Source: Neobacillus muris | Lineage (GTDB): Bacteria; Bacillota; Bacilli; Bacillales; Cytobacillaceae | NCBI RefSeq assembly: GCF_943193175.1 | Contig: NZ_CALPDF010000003.1 | Location: 62,001 to 126,000, forward strand | DNA length: 64,000 nt | Reading direction: 5' to 3' | Part shown: positions 36,748 through 47,904 of the stretch, piece after piece | How the letters are laid out: each line of letters opens with the position of its first letter | Position numbering within the stretch: the first letter of the stretch is position 1 | Position numbers and translations under genes: made by a program | Notes under the pieces: generated by a model | What the model was told of the DNA's origin: nothing | Seen by the model: only the letters and a program-made list of their open reading frames with translations | Databases searched by the model: none

Positions 36748-37584
36748 TTATGAGTACCATATATGAAAGGAAGATAATTGCCCAAATAAGAAGAAGTTAA
36801 TTAAAACGATTAAAAATGAACCCGCATTCCAAAGCGCTAATTTTTTGCCTGATAAGTTTCTTGCTGTGTGCAAATATAAATAAATGCTATAAGCAATCAG
36901 CAAGATAAACGAACCGATGATTTTAATATCATACCAAGGCATGCCCGGGAGTTTTAGGAAAGCCCATTGCAGGCCGAGAATTAACGCCAATAGCAGAAGG
37001 GGAACCCCTATGACCGCAGATATGTAGGACAATCTTTCCAATTTTTCTAAATCGGCCAGCCTCAGCAGCCTTTTTCCCCATTTCTTTCGTTTTAATAAGT
37101 CGTATTGCAACAGGTATAATAGAGAAAAAACAAAAGACAGAGAAAAAGCTCCATAGGATAAAATGGCCATTGTGACATGAATCAAAAGCAATTCCGACAC
37201 GAGTTGTTTTGCCATGACGTGGGAATCAACCTGCATCGGGGCAAAGGTATGAATCGCCATAACGGTAAAACCAAGGATATTGGTAAAAAAGACAATAAAG
37301 TCGACCCTCAATAAATGATTAATCGCGATGGACAATGTCACTAATACCCAAGCATAAAAATAAAGTCCCTCAAAAATGGTAAGTACGGGGAACCTTCCTG
37401 TTTCTTTCATATAAAAAAATAAAAAAACAGTTTGCAAAACCCATACAAATGCAAGTAACCAGAAGGCAATCCGATTTGCCTTCCGGTTATGATGAATGAA
37501 GTCGAAAAAATACAGCAGGACGCTGAAGGCATATAGAACAACCGATAATTCATGAATCCTTGTCATAAAGCCTATAGTCATCAC
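36748..37584 (-). CDS. hemX: HemX, CcsA-like membrane protein
   Basis: Integral membrane protein of the cytochrome c assembly (CcsA/CcmC-like) family; in B. subtilis it lowers HemA abundance. 278 residues with about eight membrane segments and conserved histidines (IHELSVVLYAFSVLLYFFDF, abbreviated, and MAIHTFAPMQ). 14 nt separate it from hemA upstream. The window shows no partner ccs genes here, consistent with the HemX role rather than cytochrome c maturation. Confidence 0.92.
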   Translation of the reverse strand: MMTIGFMTRIHELSVVLYAFSVLLYFFDFIHHNRKANRIAFWLLAFVWVLQTVFLFFYMKETGRFPVLTIFEGLYFYAWVLVTLSIAINHLLRVDFIVFFTNILGFTVMAIHTFAPMQVDSHVMAKQLVSELLLIHVTMAILSYGAFSLSFVFSLLYLLQYDLLKRKKWGKRLLRLADLEKLERLSYISAVIGVPLLLLALILGLQWAFLKLPGMPWYDIKIIGSFILLIAYSIYLYLHTARNLSGKKLALWNAGSFLIVLINFFLFGQLSSFHIWYS

Positions 37585-37598
37585 AAAATCACCTTAGA

Positions 37599-38936
37599 CT
37601 AAAAGGAAGCCTGAACTTCACGAACAGGAGCTGTTTTCGTTTCGGCCGCTTTCAATTGTTGTTCCTTTGCCTGCTTTTCAATATTAAAAATTCGGATGAA
37701 TAATTCCATTGCCTGATCCGCATCAGGTCTTGCAGCCAATTCTTTTGCTTGTAAGATTGGATCTTTTAACATCTGGTTAACGATACTCTTTGTATGTTTA
37801 TTTAACACTTTCATATCGTGTTCACTTAAATGAGGAAGCTTCCTCTCCAAACTGGTCATCGTTTCGGCCTGGATGGCCAATGCCTTTTCCCTCAGGGCCG
37901 AAATAACCGGAATAACCCCCAGCATGCCAAGCCAGTGATTGAAGTCGACGATTTCTTTTTCAATCATCAGCATGATTTTTTCAGCTGCTTTCTTACGTTC
38001 CTGGAGATTCGCCTCGACAATTCCTTCTAAATCATCGATATCATATAAAAACACGTTTTCAAGCTCGGCAATTTGCGGGTCTAAATCGCGGGGCACCGCA
38101 ATATCAACCATAAATAATGGCTTGCCTTTCCGCAGCTTTTCTACTTCTGCCATCATTTCCTTTGTAATGACAAAATCCTTTGCGCCGGTAGAGCTGATTA
38201 AGATATCCGCTTCCACAAGCGAATGCTGCAGGTCTGCGACCGTTTTGGCGTCACCATTAAACCGGCTGGCCAAAGCCTTGGCTTTATCATAGGTCCGGTT
38301 AATGACCGTTACTTGTTTAACGCCATTCCCAGAGAGATTCTGAACCGCTAATTCCCCCATTTTCCCTGCGCCGAAAATCAACACATGTTTGTTGGCAAGC
38401 GAGCCGAAAATTTTCTTGGCTAATTCAACAGCGGCGTAGCTGACGGAAACAGCATTCGAACCAATCTCGGTTTCAGAATGGCCGCGCTTTGCCACTGTAA
38501 TGGCTTGTTTAAATAAATGATTAAAGACTGTGCCGGTTGCTGCTTGTTCTTGAGCAAGCAAGAAGCTTGTACGAACCTGGCCCAAAATCTGTGTTTCGCC
38601 AAGCACCATCGAATTTAGACCGCATGCGACAGAAAATAAATGTTCGACTGCCCCATCGTCCTCATAGATGAAAAGAAAAGGTGAAAATTCCTTTTGCTCA
38701 ATACCAAACCATTCTGACAGAAACTCTTTCATGTAGTAGCGGCCGGTATGAAGCTGGTCGACTACGGCATATATTTCAGTCCGGTTACAGGTTGACAAGA
38801 TGACATTTTCAAGAATGCTTTTCTTGTTATTCAGCTGCTTAACAGCCTCCCCAAGATCTGCTTCATTAAATGTCAACTGCTCTCGAATTTCTACAGGGGC
38901 AGTTTTATAGTTAAGACCGATCACGACAATATGCAT
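37599..38936 (-). CDS. hemA: Glutamyl-tRNA reductase HemA
   Basis: Reduces glutamyl-tRNA to glutamate 1-semialdehyde, the committed step of C5 tetrapyrrole synthesis. 445 residues from ATG at 38936; an open extension to 39161 has no homologous sequence and is rejected. N-terminus [19 protein letters not shown] with catalytic Cys in [11 protein letters not shown] near residue 50, NADP-binding [10 protein letters not shown] near 190, and a C-terminal dimerisation helix. GGGGGTG lies 12 nt before the start. First gene of the hem operon, with an extended -10 promoter upstream. Confidence 0.96.
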   Translation of the reverse strand: MHIVVIGLNYKTAPVEIREQLTFNEADLGEAVKQLNNKKSILENVILSTCNRTEIYAVVDQLHTGRYYMKEFLSEWFGIEQKEFSPFLFIYEDDGAVEHLFSVACGLNSMVLGETQILGQVRTSFLLAQEQAATGTVFNHLFKQAITVAKRGHSETEIGSNAVSVSYAAVELAKKIFGSLANKHVLIFGAGKMGELAVQNLSGNGVKQVTVINRTYDKAKALASRFNGDAKTVADLQHSLVEADILISSTGAKDFVITKEMMAEVEKLRKGKPLFMVDIAVPRDLDPQIAELENVFLYDIDDLEGIVEANLQERKKAAEKIMLMIEKEIVDFNHWLGMLGVIPVISALREKALAIQAETMTSLERKLPHLSEHDMKVLNKHTKSIVNQMLKDPILQAKELAARPDADQAMELFIRIFNIEKQAKEQQLKAAETKTAPVREVQASF

Positions 38937-38982
38937 TTTAAAAAAGGCACCCCCAATAAAATAATGCAGTTTAACTAGAATC

Positions 38983-38991
38983 ATTATATCA
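38983..38991 (-). promoter_or_regulatory. Extended -10 promoter of the hem operon
   Basis: Minus strand TGATATAAT: TATAAT at 38983-38988 preceded by TGA, an extended -10. No good -35 box. About 45 nt before the hemA start. Confidence 0.5.
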
Positions 38992-39208
38992 CTCACATTT
39001 TCAGCAAAGACTGGAAAAATGTGAACATAAAGCGAAACTATATGGTAAGATAGACTAACAAAACAGGAATGTACAGCAGCCAGGGCCCAAATCTCTACTG
39101 CTGCTATTTTTGTTTCCAAAAGCCTATGTTTTCTAATATACTTCCTTATGTACAGTACCAAAAAACTAGAAGATATTCAAGTGAACCTTACTGGAAGTGG
39201 TGTTTGTC

Positions 39209-39697
39209 ATGAAAAATCAACGAATATTTCCCGGAATCATTCTCATTGGATTTGGCGGCTATTTTTTCTTGCAGCAAACAGGAATTACTATATTCCCACA
39301 GTTTTTTTCCTGGCCCACTTTATTCATCATTGTGGGGGCAGCTTTTTTAGGACAGGGTTATTCTGCACGAGAATATGAAGCGATTCTGCCCGGCGTCATA
39401 TTGACGGGCTTCGGCCTGCATTTCCATCTTGCCGGCCATGCCTCGTTTTGGCCGGCGGATACGAGCGGCATGCTGATTTTGATCCTATCGATTGGCATTT
39501 TTCTGCGGTTTTTAAAAACAAAGACCGGATTGTTTCAAGCGATTGTCTTTTTCCTGCTTGCCTTCCTGCTTTTGTTTAATGCCAAAATCACAGGCTATTT
39601 TGGGGTATTGCAAAGCGGGATCAGCTTTATCTGGAAATTTTGGCCAGCCTTAATTATTGTTATTGGTGTCTATTTTTTACTAAAAAAGAAAAAATAA
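39209..39697 (+). CDS. LiaF/LiaI-like transmembrane-region protein
   Basis: 162 residues from ATG at 39209 (GTGGTG just upstream; an in-frame GTG at 39197 is an alternative). It has two copies of a hydrophobic unit starting (F/L)PG(I/V)I-L-G-G: IFPGIILIGFGGYFFL and ILPGVILTGFGLHFHL, plus WPTLFIIVGAAFLG and WPALIIVIGVYFLL. This repeated layout is that of the DUF5668 / LiaI-LiaF-like transmembrane region found in cell-envelope stress proteins. The soluble LiaF domain is missing, so no function can be assigned. Divergent from hemA. Confidence 0.8.
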   Translation: MKNQRIFPGIILIGFGGYFFLQQTGITIFPQFFSWPTLFIIVGAAFLGQGYSAREYEAILPGVILTGFGLHFHLAGHASFWPADTSGMLILILSIGIFLRFLKTKTGLFQAIVFFLLAFLLLFNAKITGYFGVLQSGISFIWKFWPALIIVIGVYFLLKKKK

Positions 39698-39750
39698 CCC
39701 CACAGCATAAACTTATTTAGGTTTCCTTCCCTTACATATTTTTTTGAATC

Positions 39751-39777
39751 AAAGAGCATGACGTCATGCTCTTTTTA
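39751..39777 (+). terminator. Terminator after the LiaF-like gene
   Basis: Perfect 24-bp palindrome AAAGAGCATGAC / GTCATGCTCTTT followed by TTTTTAT on the plus strand. Confidence 0.8.
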
Positions 39778-39784
39778 TATGTAT

Positions 39785-39834
39785 ACAAAAAAGCACACGG
39801 AATTTTCCATAGCAGAAAACTCGTGTGCTCTTTC
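39785..39834 (-). terminator. Terminator after ysxC
   Basis: Stem AGCACACGAGTTTTC / GAAAATTCCGTGTGCT with one or two mismatches and TTTTTTG on the minus strand, just past the ysxC stop. Confidence 0.75.
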
Positions 39835-39844
39835 AAATCGTTGT

Positions 39845-40426
39845 TTACATATAACTTTCGATAATGGCCCAGACTTGATCTTTTCCCTCTCCAGTCTCTG
39901 AGGAGAACACGACAATATGGTCGTCTTTTTCAAGCTGCAGGGTTTCTTTTGTGACCTTAAGATGCTTTTGCCATTTTCCCTTTGGGATCTTATCGGCTTT
40001 TGTGGCAATAACGATGCAAGGAAGTTCGTAATGCTTTAGAAAATCATACATCATCACATCATCCTCGGTCGGCGGATGCCGCAAGTCAACGATTAAAACG
40101 ACAGCCCGCAGCTGCTCACGGGTTGTAAAATACGTCTCAATCATTCTTCCCCAAGCCGCGCGTTCCGTTTTGGAAACCTTCGCATAACCATAGCCGGGCA
40201 CATCGACAAAATGCAGAACCTCATTAATAAGGAAAAAATTCAAAGTTTGGGTCTTGCCTGGCTTAGAAGAAATCCTTGCTAACCCTTTACGGTTCAGCAT
40301 TCGATTAATAAACGAGGACTTCCCCACATTTGAGCGGCCGGCAAGGGCAAATTCAGGCAAATCGGTCGCCGGATATTGTTCCGGCTTAACCGCACTTATG
40401 ACAATGTCGGAGCTTACTACCTTCAT
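39845..40426 (-). CDS. ysxC: Ribosome biogenesis GTPase YsxC (EngB)
   Basis: Essential GTPase for late assembly of the 50S subunit. 193 residues. G1 GRSNVGKSS near 31-39, G2/G3 region with DVPGYGYA near 75, and G4 TKADK near 145. Its ATG overlaps the lonA stop by 4 nt, so translation is coupled to lonA, as in other Bacillaceae. Confidence 0.96.
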   Translation of the reverse strand: MKVVSSDIVISAVKPEQYPATDLPEFALAGRSNVGKSSFINRMLNRKGLARISSKPGKTQTLNFFLINEVLHFVDVPGYGYAKVSKTERAAWGRMIETYFTTREQLRAVVLIVDLRHPPTEDDVMMYDFLKHYELPCIVIATKADKIPKGKWQKHLKVTKETLQLEKDDHIVVFSSETGEGKDQVWAIIESYM

Positions 40427-42750
40427 TTCGCCCCTCCCTCTAAGAGGGCATGCTTTAGAACTTCATCTAAATGTGCCACAGGCACAAATTCCAATTCGCT
40501 TCGGACGCTTTCTGGGATATCCTCAATATCCATTTCATTGTCCTTTGGCAAAATGACTTTGGTCAAACCGGCACGGTGGGCGCTAAGAGTTTTTTCCTTC
40601 AACCCGCCGATCGGCAGCACCCGCCCTCTTAGTGTAATTTCGCCAGTCATCCCCACTTCACGGCGAATTGGCCTGCCTGTCAATGCCGATACAAGGGCCG
40701 TTGCTATCGTGATTCCTGCTGATGGGCCATCTTTTGGCACAGCCCCTTCAGGAACGTGAATATGAATATCAAATTTTTCATGAAAGTCCTCATCAATTCC
40801 AAGTTCCTTTGCCTTGGAACGAACGTAACTAAACGCAGCCTGTGCTGATTCCTTCATCACATCTCCCAGCTTGCCGGTTAGCACCAGTTTCCCTTTACCA
40901 GGAGCCAGCGACACCTCAATTTGCAATGTATCGCCGCCAACCGTTGTATAAGCTAAACCGGTTGCTACGCCAACCTGATCCTTCGCTTCAGCCTGTCCAT
41001 AGCGGAATCTTGGCTTCCCTAAGAAGTCCTCGACTGTTTTCTCGGTTACGACCACCCGTTTTTTCTCTCCGGAAACAATAATCTTGGCGGTCTTCCGGCA
41101 GATGGTGGCCATTTGCCGCTCCAAGCTCCGTACTCCTGCTTCACGGGTATAATAGCGGACTACTTTTAAGATGGCGTCATCGCGAACTTGAAGGGCGCCT
41201 TTTGAAAGGCCGTTTTCCTTAATTTGCTTTGGAAGCAGGTGGTCCCTTGTAATATGAACCTTTTCAAGCTCGGTATAGCCGGCGATCGTAATAATTTCCA
41301 TCCGATCCAAAAGCGGGCCCGGAATGGTCCCGAGATTGTTCGCAGTTGCAATAAACATGACCTTCGATAAATCATAGGTTTCTTCAATATAATGGTCACT
41401 GAAATTGGCATTTTGCTCAGGGTCTAACACCTCTAAGAGGGCTGACGATGGATCGCCGCGGAAGTCACTGGACATTTTATCAATTTCATCGAGCAGGAAC
41501 ACCGGATTAATCGTCCCAGCTTTTTTCATCCCTTGGATAATCCGCCCTGGCATGGCCCCAACATAGGTTCTGCGATGGCCGCGAATTTCCGATTCATCCC
41601 GGACTCCGCCCAAAGAAACCCGGACAAAATTTCGGTTAAGCGATGTGGCAATTGATTTAGCTAAACTGGTTTTCCCCACTCCTGGAGGGCCTGCCAAACA
41701 GAGAATCGGCCCTTTTAAGGAATTCGTCAGCTTTTGTACTGCTAAATATTCAAGGACTCGTTCTTTGACTTTTTCCAGCCCGTAATGCTCTTCGTTTAAA
41801 ATCTTCTCGGCACGGGCTATATCGATATTGTCGTCTGTTTTTTTCGACCATGGCAGTGAAATCAGCCATTCAATATAATTGCGGATCACGCTGCTTTCCG
41901 CCGAACTGGATGGCACTTTTTCATACCGATCGAGTTCTTTCATAGCGGCATTTAGAACGTGTTCCGGCATGCCTGCTTCCTCGATTTTTTTGGTCAGGTC
42001 GGCAATCTCGCCTGTTTTGCCTTCTTTGTCGCCCAATTCCTTCTGAATCGCTTTCATCTGTTCACGCAAATAATATTCCTTTTGTGTTCGTTCCATAGAA
42101 CGCTTGACGCGCTGGCCAATTTTCTTTTCGAGATTGAGCACTTCTTTTTCGTTATAAATGATATCAATAACATGATTCATTCTTAGTTTCACATCGAGCG
42201 TTTCAAGGATCTCCTGCTTTTCCTTAAGCTTGATAGGCAAGTGGGAGGCAATAATATCTGCCATCCGGCCAGGCTCTTCGATATCTGCCACCGTAGCAAA
42301 TGTTTCAGCTGAGATTTTTTTCGAAAGTTTTATGTATTGTTCAAAATAATCAAGCATCGTCCTCATTAATGCCTGATCTTCTACATCTCTTGTTTCCGGA
42401 TCTTCATATGTGACAATACTGACTGAATAATATTCCTCTTCATCTTGAAATGAAGTCACTTCTGCCCTGCCTAATCCTTCTACTAATACACGGATTGTCC
42501 CGTTTGGGAGTTTAAGCATTTGCTTAACTCTTGTTAAGGTTCCAAACTTGTATAAATCCTCTTCGGAAGGCTCATCAATCGAGACATCCTTTTGAGTGGT
42601 CAAGAAAATTAAATGGTCATCTACCATCGCTTTTTCGAGTGCTTGGACCGACCGGTCACGCCCAACATCTAAATGAAGCACCATTGTCGGATAAACAAGC
42701 AATCCTCGAAGCGGCAGGAGGGGAACGATCAATTCATTCTGTTTCGCCAT
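40423..42750 (-). CDS. lonA: ATP-dependent protease LonA
   Basis: Cytosolic AAA+ serine protease for damaged and regulatory proteins. 775 residues from ATG at 42750, GGAGGTG 7 nt upstream; an open extension to 42864 is not used. N-terminal substrate domain ([20 protein letters not shown]), long coiled coil, Walker [10 protein letters not shown] near 353, and proteolytic dyad Ser in PKDGPSAG near 675 with Lys in GGLKEKTL near 718. Promoter at 42816-42844. Confidence 0.97.
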   Translation of the reverse strand: MAKQNELIVPLLPLRGLLVYPTMVLHLDVGRDRSVQALEKAMVDDHLIFLTTQKDVSIDEPSEEDLYKFGTLTRVKQMLKLPNGTIRVLVEGLGRAEVTSFQDEEEYYSVSIVTYEDPETRDVEDQALMRTMLDYFEQYIKLSKKISAETFATVADIEEPGRMADIIASHLPIKLKEKQEILETLDVKLRMNHVIDIIYNEKEVLNLEKKIGQRVKRSMERTQKEYYLREQMKAIQKELGDKEGKTGEIADLTKKIEEAGMPEHVLNAAMKELDRYEKVPSSSAESSVIRNYIEWLISLPWSKKTDDNIDIARAEKILNEEHYGLEKVKERVLEYLAVQKLTNSLKGPILCLAGPPGVGKTSLAKSIATSLNRNFVRVSLGGVRDESEIRGHRRTYVGAMPGRIIQGMKKAGTINPVFLLDEIDKMSSDFRGDPSSALLEVLDPEQNANFSDHYIEETYDLSKVMFIATANNLGTIPGPLLDRMEIITIAGYTELEKVHITRDHLLPKQIKENGLSKGALQVRDDAILKVVRYYTREAGVRSLERQMATICRKTAKIIVSGEKKRVVVTEKTVEDFLGKPRFRYGQAEAKDQVGVATGLAYTTVGGDTLQIEVSLAPGKGKLVLTGKLGDVMKESAQAAFSYVRSKAKELGIDEDFHEKFDIHIHVPEGAVPKDGPSAGITIATALVSALTGRPIRREVGMTGEITLRGRVLPIGGLKEKTLSAHRAGLTKVILPKDNEMDIEDIPESVRSELEFVPVAHLDEVLKHALLEGGAK

Positions 42751-42815
42751 AACACTGCACCTCCACATACTAAAAAATAGATTAATTCCCGCATTTGCGG
42801 AATCGTCTTTGTACA

Positions 42816-42844
42816 ATTCTATCTCATTTATATTTACGTGTCTA
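42816..42844 (-). promoter_or_regulatory. SigA promoter of lonA with flanking palindrome
   Basis: Minus strand TAGACA (42839-42844), 17-nt spacer, TAGAAT (42816-42821). The palindrome CTATCTTTTGAGATAG at 42842-42857 overlaps the -35 box and could be an operator. A 17-nt hairpin (TTCCGCAAATGCGGGAA) follows in the leader. Confidence 0.6.
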
Positions 42845-42957
42845 TCTTTTGAGATAGCCGTCAAGTTATCCTTGAATTAGCTTCCCCAATGCCCCAAAAA
42901 ATACTTCGAAAACCTGCTGAATAACACAATAAAAATCCATTTGCTTTAACACATTAA

Positions 42958-42983
42958 AGGAGTGGGGGACAGTCCCCACTCCT
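42958..42983. repeat. REP-like palindrome at the lonB stop codon
   Basis: Near-perfect inverted repeat AGGAGTGGGGAC(T) / GTCCCC..ACTCCT that overlaps the lonB stop codon (42982-42984). GC-rich against an AT-rich gap and without a T run, so a poor terminator. GGGGAC-GTCCCC palindromes are, to my recollection, scattered in several Bacillus genomes. Confidence 0.6.
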
Positions 42984-44649
42984 AGATTGTTTCTTTTTTG
43001 GATAATTCAATTGATGCGGGTACGGCTTTGTTTTTGGCGTACTCATGTACTAATGCGATTTCGAATACTTCGTGAAGATGGCTGACGGGAACGATTCGGA
43101 TTCCGTCTATTTCATTCAGGAGTGTCTGCATGTTTTCCTCTGGAATGATGACGGTTTTGGCTCCGGCTTTTTTCGCTGCCTTTACCTTTGGATAGACGCC
43201 GCCAATCGGCTTAACGTTTCCATGAATGCTGATTTCCCCTGTCATGGCAACCGTGTTATCAATCGGGATTTTATAAATGGCCGAATAGATTCCTGTTGCC
43301 ATGGCAATTCCGGCTGATGGCCCGTCAATCGGCACACCGCCAGGGAAATTGACATGGATATCGTAGTCATTTGCCGGGACACCCATGGAGCGAAGCACGG
43401 TAATCACGTTTTCAATCGACCCTCGGGCCATGCTTTTGCGGCGTATTGATTTTCCTTGCCCGCCTATACTTTCTTCTTCCACAATGCCGGTAATATTGAT
43501 TGACCCTTTCTCCTTCGCCGGAATCACCGTAACTTCGATTTCCAGCAATGCCCCTGAATTCGGGCCGGAGACCGCCAGTCCGTTGACTAACCCGACTCTG
43601 GATTCCTCGTTAATCATCCGTTCCATTCTTGGGGTCAGCTGGCTTGATTGGATGACCCACTCAATGTCTTCGTCTTTAATAAAGGTTCTGTCTTCAGTGA
43701 TCGCCAGCCCTGCGGCGATTTGAATCATATTCACCGTTTCACGGCCATTCCTTGCATAGGTTGAAAGGGTCTGAATCGCCGTTTCATTGATGTGCATATT
43801 GACCTTGTCCGCCGCCTTCTTGGCCACAGTCATAATTTCCTCCTGCGTTAAATCCCTGAAAAACACTTCCATACATCGCGAGCGGATGGCTGGCGGAATT
43901 TCACTCGGGGTTCTGGTCGTTGCCCCAATCAAGCGGAAATCGGCCGGCAGCCCATTCTTAAAAATATCATGAATATGTGAAGGAATCTGGGTATTTTCCT
44001 CATGATAATAAGCACTTTCCAAATATACTTTCCTGTCCTCTAAAACTTTTAACAGCTTGTTCATTTGGATCGGATGCAGTTCTCCAATTTCATCTATAAA
44101 CAGCACCCCGCCATGGGCGTTTGTAACGGCGCCCTGCTTTGGCTGAGGGATTCCCGCCTGCCCCATGGCACCGGCACCTTGATAAATCGGGTCATGCACT
44201 GAACCGATTAATGGATCAGCAATCCCTCTTTCATCAAACCGGGCCGTTGTCGCATCCAACTCAATAAATACCGAATCACGTTTAAATGGAGATTTTGCAT
44301 TTTTCTTAGCTTCCTCCAAGACAAGCCGTGCTGCAGCCGTTTTACCGACGCCGGGAGGTCCATAGATGATCACATGCTGTGGATTTGGCCCGCATAATGC
44401 CGCTTTTAACGACTTGATTCCATCCTCCTGGCCGACAATATCTTGAAAACTGGTAGGCCGTACCTTTTCTGATAATGGTTCTGTTAAAGAAATGGATCTC
44501 ATTTTCCGCAGCTGCTCCATCTCTTTTCTGGATTCACGATCAATTGAAACCTTCTGTGTCCGCTGGTTTTTTAACAGATTCCAAAAATACAGCCCAATAA
44601 TGATGCCAAAAAACAGCTGAATAAATAAAGCAATCCCCGTCCAACTCAT
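42982..44649 (-). CDS. lonB: Lon-like protease LonB
   Basis: Second Lon-family protease, membrane-associated, expressed in the forespore in B. subtilis. 555 residues from ATG at 44649 (GGAGGG upstream). N-terminal hydrophobic anchor at about 3-22 (WTGIALFIQLFFGIIIGLYF), Walker [13 protein letters not shown] near 95, Walker B-like FIDEIGEL, and the catalytic Ser in GVPIDGPSAGIA near 455 with Lys downstream (YPKVKAAKKAG). Lacks the large N-terminal domain of LonA. Between lonA and clpX as in B. subtilis. Confidence 0.95.
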   Translation of the reverse strand: MSWTGIALFIQLFFGIIIGLYFWNLLKNQRTQKVSIDRESRKEMEQLRKMRSISLTEPLSEKVRPTSFQDIVGQEDGIKSLKAALCGPNPQHVIIYGPPGVGKTAAARLVLEEAKKNAKSPFKRDSVFIELDATTARFDERGIADPLIGSVHDPIYQGAGAMGQAGIPQPKQGAVTNAHGGVLFIDEIGELHPIQMNKLLKVLEDRKVYLESAYYHEENTQIPSHIHDIFKNGLPADFRLIGATTRTPSEIPPAIRSRCMEVFFRDLTQEEIMTVAKKAADKVNMHINETAIQTLSTYARNGRETVNMIQIAAGLAITEDRTFIKDEDIEWVIQSSQLTPRMERMINEESRVGLVNGLAVSGPNSGALLEIEVTVIPAKEKGSINITGIVEEESIGGQGKSIRRKSMARGSIENVITVLRSMGVPANDYDIHVNFPGGVPIDGPSAGIAMATGIYSAIYKIPIDNTVAMTGEISIHGNVKPIGGVYPKVKAAKKAGAKTVIIPEENMQTLLNEIDGIRIVPVSHLHEVFEIALVHEYAKNKAVPASIELSKKETI

Positions 44650-44756
44650 ACATTTTCCCTCCTGCACCAAAATACTCATTCCTTTAGATAGTAATAAGTA
44701 TTTCCTGCAGGGATAGGGAATAAACCCATTTCAAAAAAAGATAGGAAAATGTGCAC

Positions 44757-44789
44757 AAAAAAAGGCTTGGTAACTATTACCAAGCCTGA
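44757..44789 (-). terminator. Terminator after clpX
   Basis: Stem AGGCTTGGTAA / TTACCAAGCCT with a 3-nt loop and seven T on the minus strand, directly past the clpX stop. Confidence 0.9.
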
Positions 44790-44793
44790 GTAT

Positions 44794-46062
44794 TTAAGCC
44801 GATTTTTCTTCAGCCACCACGGTGCCATCTTCCAAAATTAATTTTGGAGCGCCATTTTCGGCAACCGTTTCTTTTGTAATGATACATTTTGATATATCAT
44901 CGCGGGATGGCAAATCGAACATGACATCCAGCATAATGCCTTCAATGATTGAGCGTAAGCCGCGGGCACCCGTTTTGCGTTCAATTGCTTTTTTGGCAAT
45001 TTCTTTTAGGGCCCCTTCTTCAAACTCCAGCTCGACATCATCGATTTCAAGCATCTTTTGATATTGCTTAACAAGCGCATTCTTTGGTTTTGTTAAAATT
45101 TCAATTAATGCATCCTCATCCAACTGTTCGAGGCTGGCAATAACCGGAAGACGGCCAATGAATTCCGGAATTAAACCAAAGCGTAAAAGGTCTTCAGGCA
45201 GCACCTTTGAAAGCAGTTCTCTTTGGCTGATTTCCTGCTGTTTGACATCTGCGCCAAATCCGATTACCTTTTGGCCCAAACGGCGTTTAATGATCGGCTC
45301 AATGCCGTCAAATGCTCCGCCGCAAATAAACAGAATGTTGGTGGTATCGATTTGAATAAATTCTTGGTGCGGATGCTTTCTGCCTCCTTGAGGCGGAACA
45401 CTGGCAACCGTCCCTTCAAGAATTTTTAACAACGCCTGCTGGACGCCTTCACCGGACACATCACGAGTGATCGATGGATTTTCCGATTTGCGGGCAATTT
45501 TGTCAATCTCATCAATGTAAATGATTCCTTTTTCAGCTTTTTCCACATCATAATCAGCTGCTTGGATTAACTTTAATAAAATGTTTTCAACGTCTTCCCC
45601 TACATAGCCAGCCTCCGTAAGCGAAGTCGCATCGGCAATCGCAAACGGCACATTTAGAATTCGTGCCAGCGTTTGGGCCAGCAAGGTTTTACCGCTTCCT
45701 GTAGGTCCAATCATACAAATATTACTTTTGGAAAGCTCGACATCATCAATTTTGCTGTTAGAGTTAATCCGCTTGTAGTGGTTATAAACTGCCACTGACA
45801 ATGACTTTTTCGCCTGGTCTTGCCCGATTACATACTCATCGAGAATTTCACAAATTTCCTTTGGCTTCGGAACATCCTTAAACTCCACTTCTTCTTCTGT
45901 CCCAAGCTCTTCTTCAACGATTTCTGTGCAAAGTTCAATACACTCATCACATATATATACTCCAGGACCGGCAACCAATTTGCGGACTTGATCCTGTGTC
46001 TTTCCACAGAACGAACACTTTAATTGTCCTTTTTCATCATTAAATTTAAACAATCCTTTCAC
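44794..46062 (-). CDS. clpX: ClpX, unfoldase subunit of ClpXP
   Basis: AAA+ unfoldase that feeds substrates to ClpP. 422 residues. N-terminal zinc-binding domain CSFCGKTQ...CDECIELC (residues ~17-42), Walker [13 protein letters not shown] near 118, Walker B YIDEIDK near 183, and the ClpP-docking loop KVIGFG near 268. Transcribed apart from tig: 422 nt without a gene lie upstream. Confidence 0.97.
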   Translation of the reverse strand: MKGLFKFNDEKGQLKCSFCGKTQDQVRKLVAGPGVYICDECIELCTEIVEEELGTEEEVEFKDVPKPKEICEILDEYVIGQDQAKKSLSVAVYNHYKRINSNSKIDDVELSKSNICMIGPTGSGKTLLAQTLARILNVPFAIADATSLTEAGYVGEDVENILLKLIQAADYDVEKAEKGIIYIDEIDKIARKSENPSITRDVSGEGVQQALLKILEGTVASVPPQGGRKHPHQEFIQIDTTNILFICGGAFDGIEPIIKRRLGQKVIGFGADVKQQEISQRELLSKVLPEDLLRFGLIPEFIGRLPVIASLEQLDEDALIEILTKPKNALVKQYQKMLEIDDVELEFEEGALKEIAKKAIERKTGARGLRSIIEGIMLDVMFDLPSRDDISKCIITKETVAENGAPKLILEDGTVVAEEKSA

Positions 46063-46484
46063 CCCTTGAAAAAAACATTTGGAAGCTTTATTCTAATCGC
46101 GAATCCTAACAAATTCCGATATTTTACTTTTACGTCAATGGTATGTATTTTGCATTTTAACACATTTAGTCAGCAGAGCGGAAATAATTAGCTTGATACA
46201 AAATATGTTCTTATGGCTGTTAGGATTCGCATCAAAAACCTATGTACCCAATAATGATAACCATTTTTCAAAAAAATAAATCGGGCCTTCCTTGGAATTA
46301 TTTAATTCGCTTTCAACGGAAGTTATTCCTGCCTGCTTATGAAAAAGGTTTCCCTGACATTATTATAATATGTAATTGAAAAAATGTATAAAATAAGGCA
46401 CGACAGATATCGTGCCTTATTTAAAGGAATTAAAATTTTTTGTGACAAAGTTCGACTAGCCCGATTGGCCGTCTCCTTTAAAAA
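46063..46484 (-). other. Non-coding gap between tig and clpX
   Basis: It holds the tig terminator at 46391-46422 and, nearer clpX, an extended -10-like TGTTAAAAT (around 46155-46163 on the minus strand) without a clear -35. No gene or structured RNA is evident. Confidence 0.5.
46391..46422 (-). terminator. Terminator after tig
   Basis: Stem AAATAAGGCACGA / TCGTGCCTTATTT with a 6-nt loop and a T-rich 3' side on the minus strand. It lies about 62 nt past the tig stop. Confidence 0.75.
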
Positions 46485-47771
46485 TTATTTTTTATTTTCA
46501 ATTAGGAAATCAATAGCTTTTTGAAGCTTAAGGTCTTCCTTAATTCCTTGTGTTCCGCCAAGAGCTGCTTGAATGTTTTCAACCGTCATATTGTACATGC
46601 CAGCCATTTTTTCAAGCTCTGCATTGACATCTTCTTCTGTTGCTTCAAGGTTTTCAGCTTTGGCAATTGCTTCTAATACCAAGTTCACGCGAACACGCTT
46701 TGTTGCATCTTCTTTCATTTGTTCGCGAAGGGCATTCTCGTCCTGCCCTGAGAATTGATAGTACAATTCAAGGTTCATGCCTTGCATTTGCAAGCGTTGT
46801 TCGAACTCTTGAAGCATACGGTTTGTTTCATTTTCCACCATCACATCAGGAATTTCCACTTCAGCATTAGCTGCAGCTTGATCAATTACAGAATCTTGAA
46901 TATGGTGCTCAGCTTCATGATTTTTGCTGTCTTGTAGACGAGTTCTGATTTTTTCTTTTAATGCATCTAAAGTTTCGACTTCATCGTCAACATCTTTTGC
47001 AAACTCGTCATCTAATTCTGGAAGTTCTTTTGCTTTAATTTCATGAACAGTCACTTTAAAGGTAGCAGGTTTGCCTGCAAGCTCAGCAGCATGATATTCT
47101 TCAGGGAATGACACTTCCACATCTTTAGATTCGCCAGCAGCAAGACCAACAAGCTGCTCTTCAAATCCTGGAATGAAAGAACCTGATCCAAGCTCTAGTG
47201 AATAGTTGTCAGCTTTTCCGCCTTCAAATGCTTCTCCATCAACAAATCCTTCAAAGTCGATGACAACAGTGTCGCCAAGTTCAGCAGTGCCGTCTTCTTT
47301 CACTACTAGCTCTGCATGGCGGCTTTGTAGCTGCTCCAATTCATTTTGAACGTCTTCGTCTGTTACAGTCGTGTCAAACGCTTCTACTTCAAGACCTTTG
47401 TACTCGCCCAATTTCACTTCAGGCTTCACTTGTACTGTAGCTTTGAAAGTAAAATCTTTATCTTTGCCCATTTGTTCAAGATCGAAATCTACATTTTCCG
47501 GCTGAGCAATTGGCTCGATACCTGTTTCGTCAAGTGCATTCATATAAGCTTCTGGAAAAATGACGTCCAAAGTATCTTGGAATAATGATTCAATGCCAAA
47601 GCGCTTTTCAAACATCGCACGAGGCATTTTTCCTTTACGGAAGCCAGGAACGTTGATTTGTTTTACTACTTTTTTGAACGCAGTGTCTAAGCCTTCGTTT
47701 ACTTTTTCTGCACTTACATCAAATGTAAGGACACCACGGTTTCCTTCTAACTTTTCCCATTTTGCAGTCAT
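46485..47771 (-). CDS. tig: Trigger factor
   Basis: Ribosome-bound chaperone with prolyl isomerase activity. 428 residues from ATG at 47771. N-terminal ribosome-binding domain with [18 protein letters not shown] (~40-57, the signature loop), FKBP-type domain at ~150-245 ([14 protein letters not shown]), and helical C-terminal arms. An in-frame extension to 47852 is rejected because it lies beyond the known N-terminus. Promoter at 47905-47932. Confidence 0.97.
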   Translation of the reverse strand: MTAKWEKLEGNRGVLTFDVSAEKVNEGLDTAFKKVVKQINVPGFRKGKMPRAMFEKRFGIESLFQDTLDVIFPEAYMNALDETGIEPIAQPENVDFDLEQMGKDKDFTFKATVQVKPEVKLGEYKGLEVEAFDTTVTDEDVQNELEQLQSRHAELVVKEDGTAELGDTVVIDFEGFVDGEAFEGGKADNYSLELGSGSFIPGFEEQLVGLAAGESKDVEVSFPEEYHAAELAGKPATFKVTVHEIKAKELPELDDEFAKDVDDEVETLDALKEKIRTRLQDSKNHEAEHHIQDSVIDQAAANAEVEIPDVMVENETNRMLQEFEQRLQMQGMNLELYYQFSGQDENALREQMKEDATKRVRVNLVLEAIAKAENLEATEEDVNAELEKMAGMYNMTVENIQAALGGTQGIKEDLKLQKAIDFLIENKK

Positions 47772-47904
47772 ACCTATTTTCCCTCCAACATCTATATTTC
47801 CTTTTTCATTCGTAGCGAATTTACTGTAGATATGCCTTGTCCAACAAGCCACTTTCTACTTTTTTATGTAAAAAAATTACCTTTTTACACAATGCAACCC
47901 TTAC

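Noticed and set aside
38937-39161. In-frame N-terminal extension of hemA by 75 residues
   Set aside because: The conserved protein begins MHIVVIG at 38936; the extension crosses the promoter and has no ribosome site.
46245-46275. Fur-box-like sequence (AATGATAACCATTTTT) upstream of clpX
   Set aside because: About four mismatches to the 7-1-7 Fur pattern and far from any promoter seen; chance in AT-rich DNA is likely.
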